64,000 nucleotides of DNA from Riptortus pedestris (taxonomy: Eukaryota; Arthropoda; Insecta; Hemiptera; Alydidae): positions 20,355,501 through 20,419,500 of the forward strand of contig CM032230.1 of assembly GCA_019009955.1 (NCBI GenBank), written 5' to 3'. The notes under the pieces were generated by a model, which saw only the letters and a program-made list of their open reading frames with translations, did not search any database and had not been told where the DNA came from. Below are positions 31,894 through 42,525 of the stretch, piece after piece. The position numbers and the translations under genes were made by a program. Each line of letters starts with the position of its first letter. Position 1 is the first letter of the stretch.

Positions 31894-32783
31894 GAGGGCT
31901 TTGAACTTAAATATGATTCTTCTCAATGGCGCTTATTCATTGATTCTTCAAATACAAACATTAAAGCAGCTTCAATTCCTGTAGCACATTCGGAAAAGTA
32001 CAAGGATTTGGAACTGATTCTTGAAAAAATCAAATATCAAGAACATCACTGGTTGGTTTGTGGCGATTTTAAGATTTTAACCATGTTGTTGGGCAAGCAA
32101 TCAGGCTATACAAAGTACCCCTGCTTCTTGTGCTTCTGGGACAGTCGAGCCCGAGATCACCACTGGGTAAAAAGTGACTGGCCGCTTCGGATCACTCTGA
32201 ATCCTGGCGAGAAAAAACGTCATTAATATAAGCTTAGTGCCACCTGAAAAGGTTATATTACCCCCACTTCACATAAAACTGGGGCTTATGAAGCAATTCA
32301 TCAAATCATTGCCAAGAGATGAGGAATGTTTCAAGTATGTGTGTTCAAAGTTTCCTAAACTGTCTGAAGCAAAATTGAAAGAGGGAGTTTTTACAGGACC
32401 TGACATACGAAAACTTTTGTCAGATCCCCGGTTTCCTGTATCAATGAGCAATAAAGAAAAAGAAGCCTGGGATTCTTTCAAGAATGTAGTGCAAAAGTTT
32501 CTAGGGAATACGAAAGACCCTAACTACAAAACGATTGTGAATCGCATGTTGGCTGCCTACAAAGCTCAAGGATGCAACATGAGCCTAAAAGTTCATTTCC
32601 TACACTCCCGAATACTTTCCAGAAAACCTGGGAGCGTTTAGTGTAGAGCAAGGAGAATGATTTCACCAAGACGTTCGGGATATGGAAAAACGCTACCAAG
32701 GACGATGGAACGTCAATATGCTAGCTGACTATTGTTGGATGTTCAAGAGGGAGAAGAAAACTGTACGTGATGGAGGAAAATAG
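31894..32783 (+). pseudogene. Uncharacterised dispersed invertebrate protein family member, broken
   Basis: The frame reads FELKYDSSQWRLFIDSS, then EHHWLVCGDFK, GYTKYPCFLCFWDSRARDHH (CFLC plus H suggests a metal site), WPLRITLNPGEK, ILPPLHIKLGLMKQF, CNMSLKVHFLHS, and finally FHQDVRDMEKRYQGRWN. From memory this matches a very abundant uncharacterised family in arthropods and some other invertebrates, with copy numbers that suggest a mobile origin; its enzymology is unknown to me. Damage: a stop just upstream (31891), a short in-frame loss after SNTNIKA, a frameshift near 32222, another near 32636, and TGA at the codon before FHQD where Arg is usual. The last stop is at 32781-32783. Confidence 0.65.
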
Positions 32784-32919
32784 CGGTCATTTTTGGATTC
32801 AGCACACCAAAAAACATAAAATTTAGCTAAAATATTCCATGCAGCTGATCAAAAATTTTTTTTTTTTGCAGACCTGTGTAATTAACAACGTGCTAAGAAG
32901 TTTGATATGTACCTCATTT
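32784..32919. other. Spacer with T-run
   Basis: A T13-type run lies near 32858-32870. Nothing else is recognised. Confidence 0.4.
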
Positions 32920-33012
32920 TGTCGTCATCTACTAGGTAGGATCTAAGGTCATATGAAGATATTTTTCAAATATAGCATCAACCTCAATAGCTGATTATCC
33001 TTAATGGAAATG
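32920..33012 (-). repeat. HINE 5' arm fragment
   Basis: CGTCATCTACTAGGTAGGAT, ACCTCAATAGCTGATTATCC and TTAATGGAAATGTATT are the minus-strand 5' arm with a decayed palindrome. Confidence 0.65.
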
Positions 33013-33920
33013 TATTAAAAACAGGAAGAGTTTTTCTAGTTTCTCTTTCTTTTCTTCGGTCTATTAATACCTGCATTTAAGATAGTGTTAATTGAATGTT
33101 TAAAGTACACTATCAATTTGTCTGCTAGAGGCGTTTATGGGGAATATATAATTTCACATTATTAGCAAACCTTGCTCAAATAATAATTTCCGGTGACAGT
33201 TGATGAAACTCTGAGAAACCAATACCCGTTATCAGTTGCCTATATGCAGCTGCTCAGATTACTGTGTAAATTGACCAATTTGCTGGAGTCTGTAATTAAA
33301 GATAATTACACAGCCGGGAATAGCCTATCCGAGTGGGAGTAATATTGGAGAGTGATAACCACTGATTTCAGTAGTCCAGATAGCCTCAGGACACAACTGA
33401 TATCATCCCTTAGCGGAAATATGCTATTGGGGTTTTACTAATACTTTTTGTCACAATTCTTGAAATGTTAATCGTTTCAAACCAGGACATGAAAATGAGG
33501 TCCGTTCAAAACAATATATATGTATGTTACCCTCACTGTCTAATTTCTAGCTTACATGTCAGTCAGGCAAGGATGGACATTAGATTGTTGTAATCTGCCT
33601 GCTCATGCTGGCCAATGTCTGTCATTATTTAACTTATGCAGGCTACGGAGGGATGGCTATCTAACATCTCTGGCCGTGAATGGAATTTTCTTCTGGAATG
33701 CTTTTTCTGAATTGAATGCAATATTCCACATAATGCCTTTATTGCTGGATGGTCTGGTGCAGAAGACAACGGAAAACCTCTGCATGCCCTTGTGACCCTC
33801 TTATTCCCTAGGTCGGTCCCGTGAAAATTAGGTTCACGAGATCAATTACTAGGTGTAGCCTGTATATACTACAATATATTATTTATAAATCAATAAATAT
33901 TTATTTATCAACGAACAAGT
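33013..33920. other. Unassigned spacer
   Basis: A 79-codon plus frame (33556-33795) contains no motif I recognise. A tiny HINE word (GAAAATGAGGTCCGTTCAAA) sits at about 33491-33510. Otherwise nothing is identified. Confidence 0.45.
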
Positions 33921-34150
33921 GGAAGGGGGTATTTTTAAAACTTAAAACATTTCTGTTATTATACTTCGGATCGAAACATTTTATAATGCTAATTGCATTG
34001 CAAATTCAATGCTCTAATAAATATTGTTATATGCAGTTTTTCACTATCTTGAACATTAACCGAGTTATATTTGCGATTTTTAGTTTTCAGCCTCCAGTAA
34101 ACCCCTCTCTACTTATGACATATTAACATTAAGAAGCTATATCATGAAAC
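33921..34150 (+). repeat. HINE-2 fragment, internal
   Basis: GGAAGGGGGTATTTTTAAAAC, TTCGGATCGAAACATTTTA, TTAACCGAGTTATATTTGCG and CTCCAGTAAACCCCTC are in family order without termini. Confidence 0.6.
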
Positions 34151-34221
34151 TCTTTATTGGGACCTTAAATACCAAAAATTGTTTTCATTGAACTATTAAT
34201 GTGTGAAACAAGGGGAGAATT

Positions 34222-34390
34222 TTCTGAATTCACGGATGGTCACATACTCCCTTCTTAAAACTACTCACAAGTTCTACAGATTTCGAATCTGCTTCATTAC
34301 CGTTTGTTGAGATTGACAATTAAAAGAAATCAGGTTGGCCATAATAATCCCTCGTATTCCAAATGTTGTATTCGTTATTAGACTTATATA
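34222..34390 (+). repeat. Duplicated segment, copy 1 (partner 36660-36790)
   Basis: ACGGATGGTCACATACT, AATCTGCTTCATTACCGTTTG and TTGAGATTGACAAT recur with scattered differences at 36660-36790 in the same orientation. No coding or terminal repeats are seen. Confidence 0.55.
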
Positions 34391-34426
34391 CGTTCTTCCT
34401 GTACCCGCTCAGTATTGTGAGGCGAT

Positions 34427-34720
34427 TCAGTAGCTCCTTGAATAAAGAAGTAGTATCTTCGGCCTGTAGTGCCACCGCAATACGGCAGAGAATGCATCAA
34501 GTTTACCATTTGATCCGGCGCTAAAGACCGCGGGTAGCTGAACGAAATGTTTTGTGTTGCCGATTGGAAGTGCTCGTACTTGATCTATACTTGCAAAGGA
34601 AAATCTGCTTAATTGACTCATAGATGTAGACCATCCCTTTAATTCATTCATAATTCTTAATGACCAAAACAAATCAATTACTATTCCACTACATTCTAGA
34701 TTCATGTCCCAACTTCATTC
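34427..34720 (-). other. Unassigned open frame, GC-richer patch
   Basis: A 92-codon minus frame opens MNLECSGIVIDLFWSL and contains VQLPAVFSAGSNGKLDAF. I do not recognise it and see no splice or promoter context. It could be a decayed piece of a mobile-element ORF. Confidence 0.3.
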
Positions 34721-34724
34721 AGAT

Positions 34725-35060
34725 TAGGAATAGATGCTGCGTAGACAAAGCAGTTTCTACACGTGCTCGAATGGCACACTATTGATCTATTCTTACGACA
34801 CATTCTCTAAATAAAAATCCGATGAGTAGGAGGGTTTATTGTTGGCTCAAAACATGGAAGTACGATTAACTCGATTTACCTTTCTGTACGCCCCCCCCCC
34901 TATTCATGGACCAATTTCAGCAATTAACAAATATGATCTTTAGTGTGTGATTTGAAAAGGTTAAATATCGATTATGGTATAAACATTTTCAAGTAGAGTT
35001 GAGGTTAATCACACAAATTATTTTGAGGTATCTTATTTATTAAAAATCGTTTGAAAACAA
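34725..35060 (-). repeat. HINE-2 fragment
   Basis: GATGCTGCGTAGACAAAGCAG is a decayed 3' end. GATGAGTAGGAGGGTTTATTG, CATGGACCAATTTCAGC and AAAAGGTTAAATATCG follow. The TA core and 5' arm are lost. Confidence 0.6.
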
Positions 35061-35383
35061 TATTTGGAATATAAACTTGGAATCAGACGGATTATTATGG
35101 CCAACCTGGTTTCGTTTAATTGCCAATCCCAACAATTCAGCCATTAACGAATGTGATCTGTAATGTCATTGCAGTCTTGACGTGACCGCCTCAATAGTAA
35201 GATCGAATCTTTTATAATAAAAGTGTAGTACTCCTTAAGGTGGCGGCTCTTAAGGAGAGGACGTGAAACAATGAGAAGAATAAATCAGTTAAGTGACCAT
35301 CGGCTATTTCCCCTTAAACGAGGACTGATGTCATATTTCGACATCACACACAGAAAAAGTTCACTGTATTAGTAATATGAAAA
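35061..35383. other. Unassigned spacer with a small palindrome
   Basis: CTCCTTAAGGTGGCGGCTCT and the adjoining TAAGGAG (about 35231-35258) form a short inverted repeat. Nothing else is identified. Confidence 0.4.
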
Positions 35384-35790
35384 GAGTATGGGTGTAAAGG
35401 CTGAAAACTATAAATCTCAAATATCTCGATTAAAGAACATTTGTCAGAACAAAGATCAGGTTCGTTAACGGTTGAAATAGGACTGGTTGGGAGGAGGGAA
35501 TTTCGGAAATACAGAATATTGCCACCGTTAGACTTCGGAAGTAAATCAAGGGCAATGTTTTAAATTTCACATAATTCCTCATTCCCACTAGTCCGATTTC
35601 AATCGTTAAGGAACCTAATTTTCAGATTTACATAAATCGCTTAAATATCAAATTTGGTAACGATCAATCAAAATTGCAACCGCTAGAGTGTTAACAGACA
35701 AATATATGTAACATTTTTCTGAAGTCATGTCATGAGTACAACCTTAAGATCTGATTTCTCTTGAGAAATGAGAACATTTGACAATTCGGC
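35384..35790 (-). repeat. HINE/HINE-2 mosaic
   Basis: A minus-sense GTGTAAAGGCTGAAAAC start is followed by a plus-sense piece (CAGGTTCGTTAACGGTTGAA). Minus-sense CCCACTAGTCCGATTTCAAT, CCGCTAGAGTGTTAACAGAC and a TA-poor 5' arm ending TGATTTCTCTTGAGAAATGA come next. The sense changes indicate internal inversion or repeated insertion. Confidence 0.55.
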
Positions 35791-36599
35791 ATGACCAAAA
35801 ATCTATTTCGAAAACTCATCCCACATAATAAATGGCTGTCAGTCGCAGTAAACCAGGTGACTAAATATATACAACTCTAATCCGTTTCGATGCATTACAG
35901 TCCAAGTCAGAATTTCATACAGTGCCCCCAAGCCAAGTAGAACAACCATTTAGCCAATACTAAGGAGTGCTACTGATTCCTGCAAAAGGAAGTGTAAATC
36001 CTCTGTTGTGAGCATTACGCTCTCATTTCTAGGTCTATGGCTCATCCAGTTCAACGTTGCGTCCAACATAAATACATGACCATTGTATTAGGGTGTTGGC
36101 ATCTGCCCAAGTTAATGATATAGCACATTCAGAAATTAGGAATCATAGGCCTTTTAGCTACCCACGACATTATAATATATCATTCACACCCTGACTACTC
36201 ACGTTGTCAACACTAAGATCTAACATCTAAAGATGCGAGAGAGAATCCAATATGAATTTGGGAAAACAAAAATTCAAGAAACTTTTAAAATAAACATAAT
36301 AACAGAGTAAAAAAAAATCGTTACCATAAAGACCCAAAGCCAGCCCAGTACGAAGACTTGACTCGTTGCTGAATTATGATGGAATTAGAAGCCAAACATA
36401 GCTACTTCTTTATTCAAGCAGCTAATCAAGTATCTCGCGATGATGCGTATTGGTAAATGGATCCATGCACCAATACTTATAATTATTTAGGATTTGAACC
36501 TGAGAGTTGCATTATACAGGAATAGATCATTAACATTGGTACAGCATTTGTTAACACTACCTCCATAATGTTAATAAAATCAGTTTCAATTTAAAAAAT
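35791..36599. other. Spacer, nothing recognised
   Basis: No family match or meaningful open frame is seen. Confidence 0.5.
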
Positions 36600-36659
36600 G
36601 AATATTTAATATTGAAAGAGGCTTATCAATTCTAAAACATCCCACGTTTGATAAAACCA

Positions 36660-36790
36660 TCTGAATTTTCACTGATGGTCTCATACTGTATTTTTAAAAC
36701 TACAATTTCTGCTTATTTAGAATCTGCTTCGTCATTTCCGTTTGTTGAAATTGACAACCAAAGATACCAGGTTGCCCATAACAATGCAGA
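36660..36790 (+). repeat. Duplicated segment, copy 2 (partner 34222-34390)
   Basis: CACTGATGGTCTCATACT, AATCTGCTTCGTCATTTCCG and TGTTGAAATTGACAACC align with the first copy. A further plus-HINE start follows. Confidence 0.55.
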
Positions 36791-36837
36791 TTGCGATGAG
36801 AACGTCACTTAAGGTTATCAAATTTTAATCTGTCGTT

Positions 36838-37940
36838 AGACTCATGACACGATTTAAAAAAAAAAAAATTCTTCGAATTTCTATCGATCCTACAAAGGAC
36901 ATGACGAAAATGAGGTCCTTTCAAATATATATAATTGTATTGATGTTTTCGATCAGGTTATATTTATATATGGTGTTGTTTTCTTTTTTTTTTGGAGGTT
37001 TGTTCAGTGTTGGTGAAAACAATCTTAGTTTATGCCGATATTTCGAGAAATTTATGCTCTCTTCTTCAGGGCTGTAAAAATACAGGTGCTAGTTTATAAT
37101 ATTGCACTTTGTTGTTAAATTAGAGTTAATTGTTGGTAAGTAAAAATAACATAAACACCTCCTGTTACTCTCTAATTTAACAACTATATGCAATATTAGA
37201 AGTAGCACCTGTATTTTTACAGCCCTGAAGAAGAGAAAATAAAACTCTCGAAATATCGGCATAAACTATGATTTTTTTTTCACCAACACTGACCAGACCT
37301 CCAAAAAAACGACAACACCACACACACACATATATATATATATATTATACACACACATACATTTTTGTCTGTTACCGTTCTAGCGGTCGCAATTTTTGTT
37401 CGATCGTTACCAAACTCGATAATTAATAAAATTACATAAAATTGTTATGTAAAAAGAAAGATCAAGTTTGTTAATGGCTGAAATTCGACAAGTAGGAGGT
37501 AGAGGAGAGAGTTTTGGAAATATCTCTGTTACTACACATCAGATTGAAAAATGGTATAGAACCAATCTTGATGCAAATTAAATCTGCTATAAATATTGTC
37601 ATATATATGTATTCTCTATTGTTAATATTAACCGAGATATTTTTTATTTTTCAACCTTCAGCACCCCCCCCCCTCCTTTTCATGTCATATTAATAATACG
37701 ACTTTCATGTTTCACTTTGTGAAATATATGCAAATATGTTCGGTTGAGCCCCCTCTTTTTCTTGGAATGCTAAAATTTGATTGATTGAAATAAAAATTAT
37801 TCTGATTATAAATTACTCGTTGGTATTTAGTCACTTAATATTCACAGTGGTGTTAAGTGCAGCCAGTATATAGCTTAATCTATTGTATAACTTCATGTGG
37901 GAAATCTGCTTAGTTTACGCAGCCCCTGCTTGACGGGCTT
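36838..37940 (+). mobile_element. HINE element split by a fold-back element
   Basis: The decayed 5' arm (TCATGACACGATTT, TCTATCGATCCTAC, GACGAAAATGAGGTCCTTTC) reaches a short TA tract at 36928. The 3' half resumes at about 37326 ((TA)n, TTTTGTCTGTTACCGTTCTA, GCGGTCGCAATTTTTG) and ends with GGGAAATCTGCTTAG, ACGCAGCCCCTGC and GGGCTTTTTT at 37940. A fold-back element lies in between. Confidence 0.7.
36930..37325. mobile_element. Fold-back (inverted-repeat) element, copy 1
   Basis: Arms of about 150 bp (36971-37122 and 37170-37320) are inverted copies of each other. Each includes CAGTGTTGGTGAAAAC, AGTTTATGCCGATATTTCG and CTTCTTCAGGGCTGTAAAAA. There is no coding capacity. The words CCTGAAGAAGAG and CGAAATATCGGC are of a type common in arthropod dispersed repeats. 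A second copy lies at 42219-42525. Confidence 0.75.
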
Positions 37941-38477
37941 TTTTAATTTTCAGCTTTCAGACTTCCACTTCTACGCTTTTTCATTTATAGAAGCCTATTA
38001 CCATTTTTGGCAGGCTATGTCCTTGAGTTTGTCAACAGCAAAAATCCCTTCCTCTAAACATCTGTCCTAAGAATCAATTCCAAAGTTTGATCTCTATATC
38101 CTATTCCTGTTTCCAGATAAATATGAATTTAAATTAAATTGAGATGCCAATAAGGTTTCACAGGCCCTTGCGTAAATCTTTATTGATCCACGAGGCTCAA
38201 GGGAAGCATTAAAAAGAATTTTGCGTAATAGCTTTGGATCTCTTTGGATCGTTGGGCTAAGCGAATATCATTAGAATATCAAAGACCGAGGCAATTTACA
38301 GCTACTAACCACTAATGGAAACAGATACAAACATAATTGGACCAAATACCCATTTAAATGCATTAACTAATCATTTCATAATTATAGTATCTTCAGAGCC
38401 TATTTTGCTTAATTATCTACATTGCAATTCATGTTTAGGTGTATAATTGTAAATTATAGTTCTCTATACAATCAATA
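37941..38477. other. AT-rich spacer, nothing recognised
   Basis: Only a small direct repeat (GGATCTCTTTGGATC near 38240) stands out. Confidence 0.45.
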
Positions 38478-38562
38478 ATAGGGTGGTAACCTGTAGATAA
38501 CGCGTCCCAATTAACCGGAGTTGCAAAAAGTGGACGCTAATAAATAATAATAATATACAATC
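38478..38562 (+). repeat. SINE copy (plus), 3' end only
   Basis: GGTGGTAACCTGTAGATAAC, GCGTCCCAATTAACCGG, AAAAAGTGGACGCTAATAAA and a TAATAA tail match the SINE end. Confidence 0.7.
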
Positions 38563-38757
38563 AATCACCACGTTATCATTATCGTGCTGGTGATAAATTA
38601 AGACCTTGCAAAATCGTGCGTATCTTTAAGTTGCCTTGGATGTTTGTCACAATAAGGATTTCGAGTTTCAATTCAAAAAGGTATATCTAATAACACACAG
38701 GAAGTCCATAAAGGTATAAAAATCTATTTTATCAATAGAAAAAAAATGTAATACCTG

Positions 38758-39083
38758 TTAGAGCTATATCATCTGATTAATTTTTATTTCACAATTTCTA
38801 TGGTGAAAAGTCAAGATTAAAGCAAAACATAGCTTTTGGTTTCATCTTGATTTTATAAAGGAAACATCATACTTATCACAAATTATATTTTGAGGTACGA
38901 GATTGTCGTTAAAACAGAATAATGTTTAGACTTTGTTTTTTTTTTGTTTCAAAGGAAAACTGGAAATGCTCTCTTATGTGAAAGGTTGTACGATTTTCAT
39001 AAATTTCCCGTGAATGAGCCAGACACAATAGGTGTCTCAATATATTTGAGTGAGACAAGGAATTCTATATGAATCCTACATTG
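38758..39083 (+). repeat. Long inverted repeat, arm A
   Basis: These 326 bp recur as the reverse complement at 39726-40056 with few differences. Shared words include GGTTTCATCTTGATTTTATA, GAGGTACGAGATTGTCGTTA and TGAATGAGCCAGACACAATA. Confidence 0.8.
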
Positions 39084-39306
39084 TTTCACCTTCGCTTACA
39101 CAGGCAGTATTTGATAAATATTTACAGTTCATTTGTCTAAGGTCACCAGAACAATACGCAATTTGCATTACCTCTTTTATTTAATTTAAGAATTTAAGTT
39201 TCACGAAATCTATAAGTCCTCTATCCTAATTTCTTTATTAAGACTTTTAAATTTTGAGCACGGTAATAAATTGAATAAAAATCAACATATCTAACTAAAC
39301 TATGTG

Positions 39307-39360
<54 letters not shown>

Positions 39361-39362
<2 letters not shown>

Positions 39363-39402
39363 ATAATGACTGCTACGTTTGAGGCCTAAGATCTTTTTTT
39401 GC

Positions 39403-39408
<6 letters not shown>
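39361..39408. repeat. Short inverted repeat, arm B
   Basis: AATGACTGCTACGTTTGAGG and CTAAGATCTTTTTTTGCC are repeated as the exact reverse complement at 40128-40175. (TA)n flanks it on the left a few bases away and directly on the right. Confidence 0.8.
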
Positions 39409-39440
<32 letters not shown>

Positions 39441-39444
<4 letters not shown>

Positions 39445-39668
39445 AACCCTACAGGAAGGTATTTTATTATCCACACGTCCCGTACACTAATTTTTAATTA
39501 AAGTGTGATTTATACATAACATTTTTTTTTTTTTTTTTTAAACTATAATAACATAAAATATTTATACAATAAAATGATATACATCAGAGAAAAGAAAAAA
39601 AAAAAGAAAAGAACAACTAAAACAAAATTTGGATTCAATGCTGAATAATTAATTTAACTGTATTTCAG

Positions 39669-39673
<5 letters not shown>
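39441..39673 (-). mobile_element. I-like LINE, 3' UTR fragment inside (TA)n
   Basis: On the minus strand this is the last codons and 3' UTR of the same LINE as at 26500-26736, very similar in sequence and including the T-run/A-run pair. It is bounded on both sides directly by (TA)n. This is a severely 5'-truncated insertion of the family represented by the long element. Confidence 0.85.
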
Positions 39674-39725
<52 letters not shown>

Positions 39726-39730
<5 letters not shown>

Positions 39731-40052
39731 TAGGATTCATATAGAATTCCTTGTCTCACTCAAATATATTGAGACCCCTATTGTGTCTGGCTCATTCACG
39801 GGAAATTTATGAAAATCATACAACCTTTCACATAAGAGAGCTTATCAAGCTTTACTTCCCATTTCCCTTGAAACAAAAAAACAAAGTCTAAACATAATTC
39901 TGTTTTAACGACAATCTCGTACCTCATAATATAATTTGTGAAAAGTATGATGCTTCCTCTATAAAATCAAGATGAAACCAAAAGCTGTTTTGCTTTTTTC
40001 TTGACTTTTCACCATAGAAATTGTGAAATAAAAATTATTCAGATGATATAGC

Positions 40053-40056
<4 letters not shown>
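39726..40056 (-). repeat. Long inverted repeat, arm A'
   Basis: Reverse complement of 38758-39083. It is bounded at both ends by long (TA)n tracts (39674-39725 and 40057-40127). Confidence 0.8.
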
Positions 40057-40127
<71 letters not shown>

Positions 40128-40131
<4 letters not shown>

Positions 40132-40175
40132 GCAAAAAAAGATCTTAGGCCTCAAACGTAGCAGTCATTATTTTC
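40128..40175. repeat. Short inverted repeat, arm B'
   Basis: Exact reverse complement of 39361-39408, starting at the right edge of a (TA)n. Confidence 0.8.
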
Positions 40176-40436
40176 TTATTCCACTGGCAGTAGTCTGTCA
40201 CAGATATTGTAGACAAATTACCTCTTGGTTTAAGGTGTATTATTATAAATGTCCTGTGGAGATTTATGCTTAGATTGACTTGCAGGAATAATTTTAATGC
40301 ATTGTTAACACCCAGGGGGGAGAAACGTCTGCCAACGGAAAAGGATAATAAGGATTGCTAAAAGCAATGAGTTTGAGATCTTATGATCCTTTTTTGCCTG
40401 AAATAGGTAAACTGTTCTCAATAAGCATTAGGTGCG

Positions 40437-40488
<52 letters not shown>

Positions 40489-40624
40489 TATACACGAACA
40501 TAGATATAAATAAACTTGTACAGGTCTTATTTCTGACAATCAGAAGACATTTTCAAAATAAATCGCGTAATGGGGCCAACCCCAAAAGATCCTTTCACAT
40601 GAGGGAAATTTGTTAATACGGTAT

Positions 40625-40693
<69 letters not shown>

Positions 40694-40822
40694 TATTAAA
40701 AACTATATTAGGTGCATTATCTAGAGGATAATAATAGACATAATATAAACCCTTATATAGATATATAGACCCTCCAACAAAAACTAGATCTTGACTATTC
40801 TGAAACGTCGGCTACCATAAAA
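40176..40822. other. Spacer, decayed HINE-like arm and two (TA)n tracts
   Basis: About 40500-40620 is an old minus HINE-like 5' arm (GTACAGGTCTTATTTCTGAC, AAATCGCGTAATGGGGCCAA) shared with copy 2 at 44300-44405. Long TA tracts lie at 40443-40486 and 40627-40682. The rest is unassigned. Confidence 0.5.
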
Positions 40823-41289
40823 GACCGTCACGCAGGGGCTGCGTAAACTAAGCAGATTTCCCACGTTAAGTTTTACAATAGAGAAATTTCACGAAAGCCA
40901 AGCAGTTAATGAAACGGCCGAACTAGCTTTTGGCGGGAAAATCACTTCGTCCGTTATCTGCCCAGATTTAATAAAAATGGAACTATCTCGGGTAATATTC
41001 AAGATAGAGAATAAATGTCTATAACAATATTTATAGTAAATTTAATTTTCAATAAGATTGATTCTGTACCATTTTTCGATCCGACGTATAGTAACGGAGA
41101 TATTTCGAGTTTTCGATAATCCTCCTCTCTAAACTCCCCTCCCACTGGTCCGATTTCAGCAGTTAACGAACTTGATCTTTCTTTTAAATAAAATGACTAA
41201 ATATCGAGTTTGGTAACGATCAAACAAAAACTGCGACCGCTAGAGCGTTAACAGAAAAATATATGTACGTATGTATGTATGTATGTATG

Positions 41290-41348
<59 letters not shown>

Positions 41349-41470
41349 TTTTGAACGAACCTCATTTTCGTCATCTACTAGGTAGGATCGATGGACATTT
41401 GAAGAAATTTTTCAAAAATTCCATCATGAGTACAACCACAATAGCTGATTTCCCTTAAGGGAAATCTGCT
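40823..41470 (-). mobile_element. HINE element, complete, with a paralogous empty site
   Basis: The full structure is present: hairpin from 40829, inverted repeat, ATTGATTCTGTACCATTTTTCG block, CCCACTGGTCCGATTTCAGC, CCGCTAGAGCGTTAACAG, a (GTAT)n(TA)n core (41265-41345), the GGGTAGG-like arm and the palindrome at 41443-41470. The duplicated segment at 44478-44496 lacks it: CCATAAAACATTATATGG stands against CCATAAAA-element-AAAACACTATATGG. This fixes the ends within a four-A run. Confidence 0.9.
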
Positions 41471-42218
41471 AAAACACTATATGGAAGATTGGATTATAAG
41501 AATATAATTTCAATATCCTTTGGACCACTCTGCTAAATAAGCGTGATACAAGCCTTGGGAAATGTGCCTGACCCAAATCGTACAGACCGTTCTGCCAAAA
41601 TGAACAAACACACAAACACAAACATAACAGTAAAGATAAAATTTAGATCTCTCCCCCGGAATAAAGTCTTCCTTAATGAATCCGAATCTACTGCAGTAAC
41701 AAAGACTACTTGAGAAGCCTGAGCTCTTTGTAAGAGAAAAACATACTGAAAGAGACAACCCATCTTGGAATAATTCAGATAAATAACTATTACTATTATA
41801 AGTTATAATTTATCACTTGATAATGTTAAGTATCATTTATTAATATCCACTTTATGTTACTATGACTAATTAGGAGGTGCCATAAAGGCTACCATCCAAT
41901 TCTAACGAGCTATGAATTAGTCAGATTTCAAGGGAAATAACCATTCAGGTTGGACACATGACGCGATTTTCAAAAACATTCCAATAAATACAAGTGACTC
42001 AATAGGGGTCGGTTTAATATATATATTTGAGAGAGAGAAGGAATTCGGTATTAATTGTGTCAGACGCTGTTTCGCCTTCGCTTCTTAATGAATTAGATGT
42101 AAGCTGCATTTGATAAATATTTACAGTTCATTTATCCCTAATCTAAGATCACCAGGGCCTAACGCAATTTTTATTAATGTTTAGCAATCACAGCTTTAAT
42201 CTATAATATAAAAACATA

Positions 42219-42525
42219 CATATAATTGTGTTGATGCTTTCTACCAGGTTATATTTATATTTGGTGTTTTTTTTGGAGGTTTGGTCAATGTTGGTGAAAA
42301 AAATCTTAATTTATGCCGTTTTTCGAGAATTTTATTTTCTCTTCTTCAGGGCTGTAAGAATCACACCTGTTACACTCTAATTTAACAACAATGTGCAATA
42401 TTATAAAGTAGCAGCTGTATTTTTACAGCCCTGAAGAAGAGAAAATAAAATTCTCAAAAGATCGGCATAAACTAAGATTTTTTCACCAACATTGACCAAA
42501 ACTCAAAAAAACAAAAAACAATAAC
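42219..42525. mobile_element. Fold-back element, copy 2, partly deleted
   Basis: Same arms as at 36930-37325 (TTGGTGAAAAAAATCTTAAT, CTTCTTCAGGGCTGTAAGAA and the inverse). The centre is shortened. Like copy 1 it is followed by a TA tract and a plus HINE 3' half. Confidence 0.7.

Larger units (their letters stand above)
39030..42190 (+). repeat. Segmental duplication, copy 1 (partner 43955-44990)
   Basis: Three stretches (39090-39310, about 40490-40822, and 41466-41990) align in order with 43970-44270, 44280-44486 and 44487-44960. Copy 1 is longer because it later received the TA/inverted-repeat/LINE complex (39310-40440) and a HINE (40823-41470). A short third copy of the first block lies at 42010-42180. 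Confidence 0.65.

Noticed and set aside
33556..33795. 79-codon plus frame MSVRQGWTLDCCNLPAH
   Set aside because: No motif, family or repeat match; probably chance.
41510..41758. Paralogous minus frames at 41510-41758 and 44548-44772 sharing CSRFG and ERSKFYL words
   Set aside because: They are the two copies of the segmental duplication; length and ends differ, and there is no recognisable domain. Conservation of the frame is weak evidence only.
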